Assembly: GCA_035461245.1 (NCBI GenBank)
Contig: DATHVP010000143.1
Coordinates: 1-64,000 of the forward strand
Direction: 5' to 3'
Source: SH-MAG3 sp035461245
GTDB lineage: Bacteria; Gemmatimonadota; Gemmatimonadetes; Longimicrobiales; RSA9
DNA length: 64,000 nucleotides
Both the position numbers and the translations under genes were made by a program. Shown here in pieces: positions 1 through 9,470 of this stretch. How positions within the stretch are numbered: position 1 is the first letter of the stretch; each line of letters opens with the position of its first letter. The notes beneath the pieces are model-generated. The model was not told the origin of the DNA. It worked only from the letters and a program-made list of their open reading frames with translations, and ran no database searches.

Positions 1-512
1 CGGCCGATCGGGATCATCGAGTCCACGGCCTTGATGCCGGTCTGCAGCGGCTCCTTCACCGGCTGGCGCACGATGATGCCGGGCGCCGGCGACTCCACCT
101 TGCGCGTCATCGTCGCGGCGATCGGGCCGAGGCCGTCGAGCGGGCGACCGAGCGGGTCCACGACGCGGCCGATGAGCGCCGGGCCGACCGGCACCTCGAG
201 CACGCGCGCGGTGCGGCGCACCTCGTCGCCCTCCTTCAGGCGCAGGTAGTCGCCGAGCACGACGGCGCCGATGTTGTCCTCCTCGAGGTTCAGCGCCAGC
301 GCGGTCACGGACTCGCCGGACTCGGATGACGTGATCTCGAGCATCTCGCTCGCCATGGCGTTGGTCAGGCCATAGACGCGGGCGACGCCGTCCTTCACCT
401 CCAGGACCTCGCCTACTTCCTCAACCTTCAGCTCCTCGCTGTACTGCTCGATCTCGCGCAGCAGTACATCCTTGATCTCACTGGCTCGAAGCTGGGCTTC
501 CGTGCTCGACAT
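1..512 (-). CDS. atpA: ATP synthase F1 subunit alpha, 3' part cut by window edge
   Basis: N-terminal 170 codons of the F1 alpha subunit, the non-catalytic nucleotide-binding partner of beta in the F1 hexamer. The ATG at 512 opens a protein starting MSSTEAQLRASEIKDVL, followed by the beta-barrel domain (GVARVYGLTNAMASEML) and the conserved segment TGIKAVDSMIPIG. The window ends just before the P-loop, so about two thirds of the usual ~510 residues lie outside. It is the last visible gene of the atp operon, after atpH with a 118-bp gap. No stop codon occurs before the edge. Identification is very secure. Confidence 0.96.
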   Translation of the reverse strand, partial: MSSTEAQLRASEIKDVLLREIEQYSEELKVEEVGEVLEVKDGVARVYGLTNAMASEMLEITSSESGESVTALALNLEEDNIGAVVLGDYLRLKEGDEVRRTARVLEVPVGPALIGRVVDPLGRPLDGLGPIAATMTRKVESPAPGIIVRQPVKEPLQTGIKAVDSMIPIG

Positions 513-630
513 GTTCAGTCTCTCGGCAGAGATTCATCGGCGCCTTGATGCGCCGCCCTGTTTTCCAAACCGGAACGACGCCCGCCGCCCGGTAACCAGT
601 CCTGTCAGCCCCGCAACCGGGGTACCGTCC

Positions 631-1185
631 TCAGGCCGCGTTGACGGACGCGGCGACCAGGCGCCGGCGCAGGCCGACGAGGCGGCGGCGCAGCGAGCCG
701 TCCACCACCTTGTCGCCATACCGGACGATGATACCCCCCAGGATGGCGGGATCAACATGCACGTGCGGCAGCACCGTCCGGCCGAGGATCCGCGTCAGCT
801 CGGCCTGGATCCTGTCCTCCAGCTGCTCGTCCGGTTCATGGGCGACGGTGACCTGCACGTGCACGCGGTCGAGCTTCTCGTCCAGCAGGTCGCGGTACGC
901 CGCAGCGATCTCGCTGAACAACCGCTGGCGCCGCTTGCGCAGGACGACCAGCACGAAGTTCATGAACATGGGCGAGACCTGGGCGCCCAGCGCGTTGCGC
1001 AGTGCGTCCTGCTTGCGGGCGACGTCTACCTTCGGCGTCTCCAGGAATGACCTGATCCGTGGGTCCGTACCCAGCAGTGACGTCATGGTGTTCAGGCCCT
1101 GCGCAAACTCGTCGTGCGTGTCATGACGCTCGCCCAGCTCGAACAGTGCCTCGGCATAGCTGCGGGCGACAACGGTAGCGCGCAC
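631..1185 (-). CDS. atpH: ATP synthase F1 subunit delta
   Basis: 184 aa, the usual length for the delta/OSCP stator subunit that joins the top of F1 to the b-subunit stalk. The N-terminal helical part begins with RATVVARSYAEALFELG, a typical delta opening. The C-terminal part has the conserved ILGGIIVRYGDKVVDGSL segment that recognises the family. It follows atpF with no gap (atpF stop at 1186), which suggests translational coupling. No abnormality seen. Confidence 0.95.
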   Translation of the reverse strand: MRATVVARSYAEALFELGERHDTHDEFAQGLNTMTSLLGTDPRIRSFLETPKVDVARKQDALRNALGAQVSPMFMNFVLVVLRKRRQRLFSEIAAAYRDLLDEKLDRVHVQVTVAHEPDEQLEDRIQAELTRILGRTVLPHVHVDPAILGGIIVRYGDKVVDGSLRRRLVGLRRRLVAASVNAA

Positions 1186-1740
1186 TCAGGACACTCCCGC
1201 GCTGCGCCCGTTGCCGGCGTCGTCCATGGACTGCAGGAACTCGGTAACCAGGCGCCGGTCCTCCGCCGTGTCCACCTTGCGCTGCACCAGCCGGCCGGCC
1301 GCGGCCATGGCGATCTCGACAGCCTCGCGACGCAGCGACTCCACCGCCTGTTCCCGCTCGCGCTGGATCTCCTTGCGGGCGCGCTCCAGCAGTTCCTCCT
1401 GTTCGGACCGCGCCGTCACCAGCATGTCCTCACGGAGCTTCTCGGCGCCGGCGCGGCCCTCGGCCAGCAGCTGCTGCGCCTGCTGCCGCGCGTTCTCCAG
1501 TTCCTGCCGCTGTTCCTCGAGCAGGCGCTGTGTCTCCTCACGCTGCTGCTTCGCGGTGTCCAGCGCCTCCTGGATGCGCTGCTCGCGGGCAGCCGCATAG
1601 CCGAGGATTGGCGGGAACGCGAACTTCGCCAGGATCCAGGCCAGCAGGATGAAGATGATGAATGTCCAGAAGGACACGCCCAGGCTGAGGTTGAAGACAT
1701 TGGGAGTCTCCTCCGCTGCAGCCAACAGAATCAGATTCAT
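1186..1740 (-). CDS. atpF: ATP synthase F0 subunit b
   Basis: 184 aa peripheral-stalk subunit. One N-terminal membrane helix (about residues 20-40, FWTFIIFILLAWILAKFAF) is followed by PPILGYAAAREQRIQEALD and then a long charged helix rich in Glu, Arg and Gln that should form the dimeric coiled coil holding delta. It lies between atpE and atpH. There is only one b-type gene here, so the stalk is predicted to be a bb homodimer unless a b' gene lies elsewhere. Confidence 0.95.
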   Translation of the reverse strand: MNLILLAAAEETPNVFNLSLGVSFWTFIIFILLAWILAKFAFPPILGYAAAREQRIQEALDTAKQQREETQRLLEEQRQELENARQQAQQLLAEGRAGAEKLREDMLVTARSEQEELLERARKEIQREREQAVESLRREAVEIAMAAAGRLVQRKVDTAEDRRLVTEFLQSMDDAGNGRSAGVS

Positions 1741-1798
1741 TCGACGTCTCGTCGTGCACCGCGGCCGGGCGCACCATGCGCCCGGCCACTCGTGTCAG

Positions 1799-2065
1799 TT
1801 ACGCCGGGATCAGGAACGCGATGACCAGCCCGAACAGTGCCGCACCCTCGATGAAGGCGGCCAGGATGATGGCGCCCGTCTGGATGTTACCGGCAATCTC
1901 CGGCTGGCGCGCCATGCTCTCCGTCATGCGCGAGCCGATGAGCCCGATGCCGATGGCGGCACCGATCACCACCAGGCCGGCGCCCAGGCCGCGAGCCAAC
2001 ATCGCCGAGCCATAGCCCGAAGCCTCGGCGGCCACCTGCATCAGTCCGAAAAACGGCTGCATCAT
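1799..2065 (-). CDS. atpE: ATP synthase F0 subunit c
   Basis: 88-aa proteolipid forming the rotor ring. Two membrane helices (about 24-45 and 62-86) flank the polar loop with RQP at 53-55. Helix 2 carries the ion-binding carboxylate Glu73 (AAFIEGAALFG). I chose the ATG at 2065 because GGAG lies about 9 nt upstream and the length then fits the family; a longer reading frame to 2125 adds an implausible polar tail. Glu73 is followed by Gly, and there is no Gln/Ser pair of the Na+ type, so proton coupling is inferred. Confidence 0.94.
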   Translation of the reverse strand: MMQPFFGLMQVAAEASGYGSAMLARGLGAGLVVIGAAIGIGLIGSRMTESMARQPEIAGNIQTGAIILAAFIEGAALFGLVIAFLIPA

Positions 2066-2183
2066 TGTCACGACTCCATGTGTGTGTCGGGGAATCTCTT
2101 GTCCTGCCCCATCGCCCGGCGGCACGGCCCCGTCCGCGCCGCTCCTGCGCCACCGCTTCCGGTCACCATGACCCGCGGCTCTC

Positions 2184-2201
2184 GCCGGGCGCCCGCCCGG
2201 C
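2184..2201 (-). other. Hairpin in the atpB-atpE intergenic region
   Basis: Perfect 7-bp inverted repeat GCCGGGC / GCCCGGC around a 4-nt loop, inside the 210-bp gap between the atpB stop and the atpE start. There is no T-run, so it is unlikely to be a terminator. A role in mRNA processing or differential atpE expression is possible but unproven. Nothing else was recognised in this gap. Confidence 0.4.
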
Positions 2202-2275
2202 TACATTACGACGGCTGCGGCGGAGCCCCGCGGCCGAAGGCGCGCCACATGCGGCGGGCGCGCTCACCGTAAGAC

Positions 2276-3169
2276 CTAGTGCGCGTGCCGGATCAGCCCG
2301 ATGAAGACCGACGACAATACCGAGAACACGTACGCCTGGATGAACGCGATGAATACTTCCAGCACCATGATGGCCACGGCCATGAACAGCGGCGCCGGGA
2401 TCACCCAGAAGACGTTCGCCGTGGTGGCCACGACCAGCAGGCCGGTCAGTGCCAGCACCAGTGCGTGGCCCGCCGTCATGTTGGCAAACAGACGGATCGC
2501 CAGCGCGAACGGCTTGGTCAGCTTACCCAGGAACTCCACCGGCGTCATGATGATGTACATCGGGATCTTCATGGCCGTGGGCAGGCCCGGCGGCGCGTAG
2601 AAGATCGTGTGCATGTAGCCCTTGAAGCCCAGCTCCCGCATGCCCGCGTATTCCACCATCGCCAGCGTCATGATGGCCAGCGCCGCCGTTACACTGATGT
2701 TGCCCGTCGCCGTCGCGCCCCACGGGATCAGGCCCAGCAGGTTGCAGAACAGGATGAAGAAGAAAACGGTCACGATGTAGGGAACGAACCGCTCGCCCCC
2801 GTGGCCGATGTTCTTCAGCGCGATCTCGTCGCGGACGAACAGGATGGCGGCCTCCACCACGTTGGCGGCGCCCTTCGGGCCACGGCCGGCGCCCGACGCC
2901 TGTTCCCGGGCGGCGCCGCGCGCAGCCAGGATCATCACGATCGCGACAGCGGAAGCGGCGACGATCATGGCCATCACGTGACGGGTGATTGAGAAGTCGA
3001 TGAGCAACGGCCCGATCTGCACCGGCTCGAACTGCGGCAGGTACAGCTTCCCGAATGGTGTCTCCCAGTACGGACCGTCCACCAGATGGTGGAGGATCAT
3101 GTCCGTAATATCAAACGGCTCGCCCGGTGCGGGCGCCGCCTTCAGCATGCCAGCCAAACTCGGTATCAT
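2276..3169 (-). CDS. atpB: ATP synthase F0 subunit a
   Basis: 297-aa membrane stator subunit forming the proton half-channels beside the c ring. The essential arginine is Arg226 in KPFALAIRLFANMTAGH. Other family marks are FCNLLGLIPWG and the C-terminal AFIQAYVFSVLSSVFIG. At least five hydrophobic helices are visible. Its start overlaps the stop of the preceding small membrane protein in an ATGA arrangement (3166-3169), so the two are probably translationally coupled. The N-terminal ~55 residues before helix 1 are typical for this subunit in many bacteria. Confidence 0.96.
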   Translation of the reverse strand: MIPSLAGMLKAAPAPGEPFDITDMILHHLVDGPYWETPFGKLYLPQFEPVQIGPLLIDFSITRHVMAMIVAASAVAIVMILAARGAAREQASGAGRGPKGAANVVEAAILFVRDEIALKNIGHGGERFVPYIVTVFFFILFCNLLGLIPWGATATGNISVTAALAIMTLAMVEYAGMRELGFKGYMHTIFYAPPGLPTAMKIPMYIIMTPVEFLGKLTKPFALAIRLFANMTAGHALVLALTGLLVVATTANVFWVIPAPLFMAVAIMVLEVFIAFIQAYVFSVLSSVFIGLIRHAH

Positions 3170-3531
3170 CTCGTCTGCAGACCCCGTCGCAGAAACAGCG
3201 GTTCAAGCAGCAACAGAACAAACAGAAACAGCACCAGACTGAGCAGCGCCGGTCGGATCGGATAGACCGGGTCACGGGACAGCCACAGGGCCACCAGCAC
3301 CACCGTCGCCAGCCGGAACATCAGGCCGGCACCCCAGCCCAGCAGGAACAACTCACTGCGAGCCCTCACCAGCACCAGCACGGCAAAACCGGCCAACTGC
3401 ACCAGGAACGCCAGGATCCCGGCGAACCGCACCGCCCCCGCCGCCTCCGGACCGGCCACAACCTGGCCGATCCAGACTCCCGCCACCGTGACAGCCAACC
3501 CTGTTACGGCGTACGCCAGCCACGCCCTCAA
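3166..3531 (-). CDS. Small four-helix membrane protein, ATP synthase subunit I-like
   Basis: 121 aa with four predicted membrane helices (about 5-26, 35-56, 61-83, 92-112) and a basic C-terminus. Position between an AtpZ-type protein and atpB, with 4-nt overlaps on both sides, plus the segment FLLGWGAGLMFRLATVVLVALW, fit the AtpI (ATP synthase I) family. That family is thought to help c-ring assembly or supply Mg2+ during F0 biogenesis. Sequence conservation in the family is low, so the assignment rests mostly on context and topology. Confidence 0.6.
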   Translation of the reverse strand: MRAWLAYAVTGLAVTVAGVWIGQVVAGPEAAGAVRFAGILAFLVQLAGFAVLVLVRARSELFLLGWGAGLMFRLATVVLVALWLSRDPVYPIRPALLSLVLFLFVLLLLEPLFLRRGLQTR

Positions 3532-3788
3532 TCGCCTGCCTTCCCATCCCGGTTCCGCCGCTGCTGCGGCGCTATCACCAGGTGATAGTACATGTACCAG
3601 AACCCGGCGCCCGCTCCGACAAACGCTCCCACGAGCGTCAGCCAGGGCGTCGTTCCGAGGCGGCGATCCGCCGCCGCGCCCAGGAACAGGAACAGCATGG
3701 TGCTCAGCGCCCAGGTCAGCCCCACACCGGCGTACTTCGATGCCTGCGCGGCCGCGCTCGGCGGCGGCTTCCTGTCGTGCTGGACCAT
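3528..3788 (-). CDS. AtpZ-type F0F1 ATPase accessory protein
   Basis: 86 aa, first gene of the atp operon. After a short polar head (MVQHDRKPPPSAAAQASKY) there are two membrane helices (about 20-42 and 52-74) with GVGLTWALSTMLFLFLGAAA and GAFVGAGAGFWYMYYH, as in the ATPase_gene1 (AtpZ) family. The ATG at 3788 is chosen because GGGGAGG lies 8 nt upstream; a longer frame to 3899 has no such support. Family members are proposed to act with AtpI in divalent-cation supply or ATP synthase assembly. Confidence 0.75.
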   Translation of the reverse strand: MVQHDRKPPPSAAAQASKYAGVGLTWALSTMLFLFLGAAADRRLGTTPWLTLVGAFVGAGAGFWYMYYHLVIAPQQRRNRDGKAGD

Positions 3789-3831
3789 GTCAACACCTCC
3801 CCGGCAGGCCCATAGCCGCGCTAAGGTAATG

Positions 3832-3851
3832 CTTGTGAAAAATTTCGCAAG
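3832..3851. promoter_or_regulatory. Near-perfect 20-bp dyad in front of the atp operon
   Basis: CTTGTGAAA-AA-TTTCGCAAG, a 9-bp inverted repeat with one mismatch, 44 nt upstream of the atpZ start. On the minus strand it contains TTGCGA (3845-3850), a possible -35 box, with a weak TACCTT 16 nt downstream (3823-3828). The dyad would overlap the promoter and could be an operator. The rest of the 3789-4014 divergent gap shows no clear signal. Confidence 0.35.
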
Positions 3852-4014
3852 CGGCACCCGCTGGCGCCTGTTCAGGGGGGTATCTATCTTGCGCTGCAAC
3901 GGGCTTCACGCGCGCGGAAACGCGCTATCCGGCCCCCATCGGCGGCATGGGAGCCCCAGGGTCGGCCGCCGGAGCGGCCGGTGCTGACCCGGAGCGCAGA
4001 ACTGTGAGGAATTT

Positions 4015-4454
4015 GTGGCGATACGGGGGATGGTGCTCGCGGTGGCGGCGGGCGTAGCGGTGGGCTGTACGGCGGCACCCGGGCCGGGCAGTGAGCAGAT
4101 GGGAGGGTCTCCTGAGGAGCTGGGTTCGGCCCTGAACGTGACGGTGGCAGGCGACAGCGTCCGGCTGGAACTGCACGTGACGAACGCCACGGAAGCGCCG
4201 CTGCTGCTGGAGTTTCCCACGTCGCAGCGGTATGATTTCGCGGTGCTGGAGGGTGGCGCTGAGGTCTGGCGCTGGTCGTCGGACATGATGTTCGCGCAGG
4301 CGCTGGGCACGGAGGAGTTGCTGCCGGGCGAGTCGCGGCGCTACATGACGAACTGGCCAGTGCCGGGCCGTGCCGGCGACTACGTGGCTGAGGGCAGGCT
4401 GACATCGACGAACTATCCGGTGGCGTTGCGGACGTCCTTCCGCCTGCCGGTGGA

Positions 4455-4458
<4 letters not shown>
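4015..4458 (+). CDS. Lipoprotein with a BsuPI-type beta-sandwich domain
   Basis: 147 aa, GTG start preceded by GAGGAA at 3 nt. The N-terminus is a lipoprotein signal with lipobox VAVGC (Cys18). The rest (LNVTVAGDSVRLELHVTNATEAP, then RYDFAVLEGGAEVWRWS and LLPGESRRY) has the pattern of the BsuPI intracellular-proteinase-inhibitor fold: a beta-sandwich with a conserved W-W/S segment followed by a G-E turn. In lipoprotein form its role is unknown. The stop overlaps an alternative GTG start of the MoxR gene that follows, so the two are likely co-translated. Confidence 0.72.
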
Positions 4459-5495
<1,037 letters not shown>

Positions 5496-5538
5496 GCCCC
5501 AGTAGCAGCGACGAACCTCCCCCGACCCGGCAGGCGAC

Positions 5539-6834
5539 GTGATGGTCCCCGTCGCCATTCTTCTGGCGCTGGCCATCCTGGCGTCGGCATTCTTCACGGC
5601 GGCAGAACTGGCCATTTTCTTTCCGAGCGAATCGAGGGTGCGATCGCTCTCGGACAAGAATGTTTCAGGCGCCGGCGCGCTGGCACAGCTGCGGGTGCGA
5701 CCGGAACGCACGCTGGTGCTGCTCCGGCTGGCGGACACCATATGCGACGTCAGTGCCGGTGCCCTCACGGCCTACCTCGCCTTCATGGAGTGGCAGCTCC
5801 TGGGCGTCGCCCTGGCCATTGGCCTCGTGTCGTTCCTGGTGCTGTACGTGGGTGAACTGGTGCCCATGGGCTTCGCGGCGTCGCAGGGCCAGCGCCTGGC
5901 GCTCACCATCGCGCCGCCGCTGCTGCTGGTCACGCGGGCGCTCTCACCGCTGTTGCTGCTGCTGGCCCGACTGGCCCGGCTGCGTCCCGAGCGGCGCAGG
6001 GCCGGGGCGACGATCACGGAAACGGAGATCCGCCAGCTCACCGCGCTGGGTCACACCGAGGGCGAGATTGAGGAGCACGAGCGTGAGCTGATCGAGCGGG
6101 CGTTCCGGATGGACGACACGAAGGCCTGGGAGATCATGGTTCCGCGCGTGGACATTTTCGCCTGGCCGGACAGCCGGACCCTGGGCGAGATCACCGGCGA
6201 CCTGCCAACACTGCGTCATTCCCGGGTGCCGGTCTACGGGGATTCCATCGACGATGTCACAGGCGTCCTGTATCTGCGCGACGCCTATCAGGCCCTCATC
6301 GGCGGCCGGCACGATGTGCCGCTGCGGGAACTGGCCAGGGAACCACTGGTCGTGCCGGGCTCCCTGCCGCTGTCCAAGCTGCTGCGGGAGTTCCAGGGGC
6401 GTCGCATCCACCTGGCAGTGGTAGTGGACGAGTACGGCGGTACGGACGGGCTCGTGACCCTGGAGGACGTGCTGGAGGAACTCGTAGGCGAGATCGTGGA
6501 CGAGACCGACGTCGCCGAGGAACTCATCACGCGGGTCTCGCCGGACGAGATCGTGGCGTGGGGCGACGCCGACCTGCGTGACATCAACCAGTTCTTCGGG
6601 ACGACACTGCCGCAGCAGGAGCACCGCTCCCTGAACGGGTACCTGCTGGAGGAACTGGGAAGGGTGCCCGACGCCGCCGAGATCGTGAGCCGGGAGGGTG
6701 TGACCATTGAAGTCCTGGAGGCGACGGACACGCAGGTGACGCGCGCGCGCCTGCGGCGTCGATCGCCGCAGGCGGAGCGGTCCGCCGAAGCCATGGTGAC
6801 GCCGGAAGCGGACGATGGACGGCACGGCGACTGA
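5539..6834 (+). CDS. CNNM/CorC (HlyC) family membrane protein with CBS pair
   Basis: 431 aa. An N-terminal DUF21 membrane domain with about four helices (1-150; MVPVAILLALAILASAFFTA) leads to a CBS-domain pair (about 195-320; MVPRVDIFAWP, VVVDEYGGTDGLVTLEDVL) and a C-terminal CorC_HlyC domain. The family is linked to Mg2+/Co2+ efflux or homeostasis. GTG 5539 and ATG 5542 are adjacent starts. Its 3' end overlaps the next gene by 20 bp. A paralogue lies at 35611-36864. Confidence 0.9.
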   Translation: MMVPVAILLALAILASAFFTAAELAIFFPSESRVRSLSDKNVSGAGALAQLRVRPERTLVLLRLADTICDVSAGALTAYLAFMEWQLLGVALAIGLVSFLVLYVGELVPMGFAASQGQRLALTIAPPLLLVTRALSPLLLLLARLARLRPERRRAGATITETEIRQLTALGHTEGEIEEHERELIERAFRMDDTKAWEIMVPRVDIFAWPDSRTLGEITGDLPTLRHSRVPVYGDSIDDVTGVLYLRDAYQALIGGRHDVPLRELAREPLVVPGSLPLSKLLREFQGRRIHLAVVVDEYGGTDGLVTLEDVLEELVGEIVDETDVAEELITRVSPDEIVAWGDADLRDINQFFGTTLPQQEHRSLNGYLLEELGRVPDAAEIVSREGVTIEVLEATDTQVTRARLRRRSPQAERSAEAMVTPEADDGRHGD

Positions 6835-7798
6835 GGCCCTGCCCGGGCTGGCAGACGTACGGGCAGCGGAGGCACGACTGGACGGTCATGTGCTGCACAC
6901 GCCGCTGCAAGCATCGCGCTGGCTGGAGCAGCACACCGGTACGCCCGTGCTGCTGAAGCTGGAGTGTCGGCAGCACACGGGCTCGTTCAAGGTGCGTGGC
7001 GCCCTCAACGCTGTCGCGCTGTTGTCACCGGGGGCACGGGCACGGGGGCTGGTGACCGCGTCCGCCGGGAACCATGGCCAGGCCGTGGCACTCGCGGCCA
7101 GGCAGCACGGAGCACGGGCTGTTGTCTATGTCCCCGCCGACGCGCCGGATACGAAGAAGGACCGGATCCGCGGACTGGGTGCGGAACTGCGGGAGGAAGC
7201 GTCGGACTACGACGAGGCGGAAGTGCTGGCCCGGGAATGCGCGGCTCGGGACGGGCTCGCACTGGTCCATGCGTTCTCCGACCCTGCCGTCATCGCGGGC
7301 CAGGGGACAGTGGCGCTGGAACTGCTGGACGATATACGGGCACTGGGTATCACGGACGTCATCGTGCCGGTGGGGGGCGGCGGGCTGGCCACTGGCGTAG
7401 GCGCCGTGCTGAAGGCGCTCGTGCCCGGGATCACGATCACGGGCGTCCAGAGCACGGAGACCCGTGCCATGTACGAGGCGTTCCGGGCGGGACGCGCCGT
7501 TGACGTGCCGGTCCCGCCAACGCTGGCGGACGGACTGGCGGGCTGCACCGACGAGGCGACCTACCGCAGGGCCCGCCAGGTAGTGGACGATATCGTGCTG
7601 GTGAGTGAGTCCGCGATTGCCGACGCCATCAGCGAACTGCACGGGCAGGACGGCATCACTGCGGAGGGGGCGGGCGCAGTTGCGGTTGCGGCACTGGCCG
7701 GTGGGCATGTCCAGCCCAGGGGCGGATGTATCGCCATCGTGTCCGGCGGCAATATTGACGGCCGGCGGCTGGCCGGCATTCTGGGAAGAGTCGAGTGA
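6815..7798 (+). CDS. Threonine/serine dehydratase, short catabolic type
   Basis: 327-aa PLP fold-type II enzyme that deaminates L-threonine to 2-oxobutyrate (and serine to pyruvate). The PLP lysine is Lys59 in HTGSFKVRGA. The substrate loop is TASAGNHGQA and the phosphate-binding glycine loop is VGGGG (186-190). It lacks the C-terminal ACT regulatory domain of biosynthetic IlvA, so it resembles catabolic TdcB or serine racemase-type enzymes; these cannot be told apart here. It overlaps the genes on both sides, so it is in the same operon. Confidence 0.88.
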   Translation: MDGTATEALPGLADVRAAEARLDGHVLHTPLQASRWLEQHTGTPVLLKLECRQHTGSFKVRGALNAVALLSPGARARGLVTASAGNHGQAVALAARQHGARAVVYVPADAPDTKKDRIRGLGAELREEASDYDEAEVLARECAARDGLALVHAFSDPAVIAGQGTVALELLDDIRALGITDVIVPVGGGGLATGVGAVLKALVPGITITGVQSTETRAMYEAFRAGRAVDVPVPPTLADGLAGCTDEATYRRARQVVDDIVLVSESAIADAISELHGQDGITAEGAGAVAVAALAGGHVQPRGGCIAIVSGGNIDGRRLAGILGRVE

Positions 7799-8343
7799 TC
7801 ATAAGATATCGAGGCAAGGCGCCGAGGATCCATCCCACGGCGTTCATTGCGCCCACCGCAGTCATCATCGGCGATGTTGAGATTGGGCCCGAATCCAGCG
7901 TCTGGTTCGGCGCGGTTCTGCGGGGCGACCATCCTGAGCATGGCATCCGGGTTGGCGCGCGTGCCAGCATCCAGGACAATTGCGTGCTGCACGTGAGTGC
8001 CCGGGGCGCCACCCTTGTAGGCGACGAGGTCACCGTCGGGCACGGCGCGGTGTTCGAGAGCTGTGAGATCCGGCGCAGTGCCCTCATCGGCATGAACGCC
8101 GTCATCCTGCATGGCGCGGTGGTGGACGAGGAGGCGCTGGTGGCGGCGCAGAGTGTCGTGCCCGAGAACATGCACGTCCCGCCGCGGACCCTGGTGGCGG
8201 GCGCACCGGCACGGGTTCGCCGCGAACTCAGTGGCGACGCCACTGCATGGGTCCGGGACAGCGCCCGGCATTACGTGGAGCTGAGCCGGACCTATCTGGA
8301 CGAGGGGATCGGCATGGCAGGGACAGAGAATGACGACGCCTGA
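7795..8343 (+). CDS. Gamma-carbonic-anhydrase-like left-handed beta-helix protein
   Basis: 182 aa with hexapeptide turns forming a left-handed beta helix (AFIAPTAVIIGDVEIGPESSVW and onward), then a C-terminal helix. Two of the three zinc histidines of the family are present: His66 (NCVLH) and His83 (VGHGAV). The third, normally His in the GHGAVLHGC segment, is Glu88 here (GHGAVFESC). Catalytic hydratase activity is therefore uncertain. GTG start overlaps the previous stop as GTGA. Could also be an acyl- or transferase-like hexapeptide protein of the PaaY/YrdA group. Confidence 0.85.
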   Translation: MIIRYRGKAPRIHPTAFIAPTAVIIGDVEIGPESSVWFGAVLRGDHPEHGIRVGARASIQDNCVLHVSARGATLVGDEVTVGHGAVFESCEIRRSALIGMNAVILHGAVVDEEALVAAQSVVPENMHVPPRTLVAGAPARVRRELSGDATAWVRDSARHYVELSRTYLDEGIGMAGTENDDA

Positions 8344-9460
8344 CGTCATCGTAGTCGGCGCCGGCATCATCGGTTGCGCCGTGGCCCGGGAACTCGCCCG
8401 TCGTGACCGGACAGTGCTGGTGGTGGAGCGGGACTCACCGGGTCGGCGGGCGACATGGGCGGCGGCCGGCATGCTGAGCCCCCTGGGCGAAGCCGGCGGT
8501 GGCGGCCCGTTCCTGGAACTGGCCGATGAGAGCCTGAACCGCTATGCCCGGTTCGCTGAGGAACTCCAGGCGGAAAGCGGCATCGACGTCGAGTACAGGA
8601 CCGACGGCAAGCTGCACGTGGCATTCGCCGATGATGACACCGAGTTGCATGCCCTGGCCGTTGATCCCCTGGCCGCCCGCTTCGATGCGAGCCTCATGGG
8701 CGCCGCGGAGGCACGGCATCTGGAGCCTGCCCTTGCCGACGACATCCGGACGGCGCTGCTCGTGAAGCGGGACCACCGCGTGAACAACCGGCTCCTCGCA
8801 CAGGCGCTGCTCGGAAGTGCCGTGTCAGCCGGCGTCAGGTTTCGTACGGCCAATCCCGTGGCCGGCCTGCTTTCCCGGGACGGCTATGTGACCGGCGTCA
8901 GGCTCACCTCCGGCGAGCAGATCAACGCACCCGATGTGGTGCTGGCCGCCGGCGCCTGGAGCGCGCAGCTCGCCGGCCTGCCCCGCCCACTGCCCGTTCG
9001 CCCGGTGAAAGGGCAGATGTTCGCAGTGGACAGCCGCGCCGACGTGCCCGGCCAGGTGCGGCTGCGTCACGTCATCGCCGCGTCCGACTGCTACATCATC
9101 CCCCGCGACGACGGGCGGATCCTGGTGGGTGCGACGGTGGAGGATGCCGGCTTCCGCAGAGGCCCGACGCCCCGGGGCATCGGCATCCTCATGGCCGCAG
9201 CCGCCCGGGTGGTGCCGGCCCTCGCGGACCTGCCACTGGTGGAGACATGGGCGGGGTTCCGGCCGGCCACCCCCGACAACCTGCCGATCATCGGGGCCGA
9301 CCCGTCACTGCGCGGCCTGACCTACGCCACAGGCCATTACCGCAACGGGATCCTGCTGGCTCCCGTGACGGCCTGGGTCGTTGCCGAACTCATTACCCAC
9401 GGCCGGACACAGCTGGACGTGACGCCCTTCCAGGTCACGCGATTCCAGCACACACAGTGA
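8330..9460 (+). CDS. thiO: FAD-dependent glycine oxidase, ThiO-like
   Basis: 376-aa DAO-family flavoenzyme. The Rossmann motif is VVGAGIIG near the N-terminus, followed by ERDSPGRRATWAAAGMLSP, a ThiO-like segment. PVKGQMFAV and the C-terminal GHYRNGILLAP, which contacts FAD and substrate, also match glycine oxidase. ThiO makes the iminoglycine needed for the thiazole half of thiamine. The only other thiamine gene seen is thiD at 12289, with no thiG/S/E nearby, so a general amino-acid oxidase is an alternative. It overlaps the previous gene by 14 bp. Confidence 0.82.
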   Translation: MTTPDVIVVGAGIIGCAVARELARRDRTVLVVERDSPGRRATWAAAGMLSPLGEAGGGGPFLELADESLNRYARFAEELQAESGIDVEYRTDGKLHVAFADDDTELHALAVDPLAARFDASLMGAAEARHLEPALADDIRTALLVKRDHRVNNRLLAQALLGSAVSAGVRFRTANPVAGLLSRDGYVTGVRLTSGEQINAPDVVLAAGAWSAQLAGLPRPLPVRPVKGQMFAVDSRADVPGQVRLRHVIAASDCYIIPRDDGRILVGATVEDAGFRRGPTPRGIGILMAAAARVVPALADLPLVETWAGFRPATPDNLPIIGADPSLRGLTYATGHYRNGILLAPVTAWVVAELITHGRTQLDVTPFQVTRFQHTQ

Positions 9461-9470
9461 GGCCACGCCT

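Noticed and set aside
1799..2065. Na+-specific ATP synthase c ring
   Set aside because: Glu73 is followed by Gly and no Gln is present in helix 1 at the Na+ ligand position, so a proton type is more likely.
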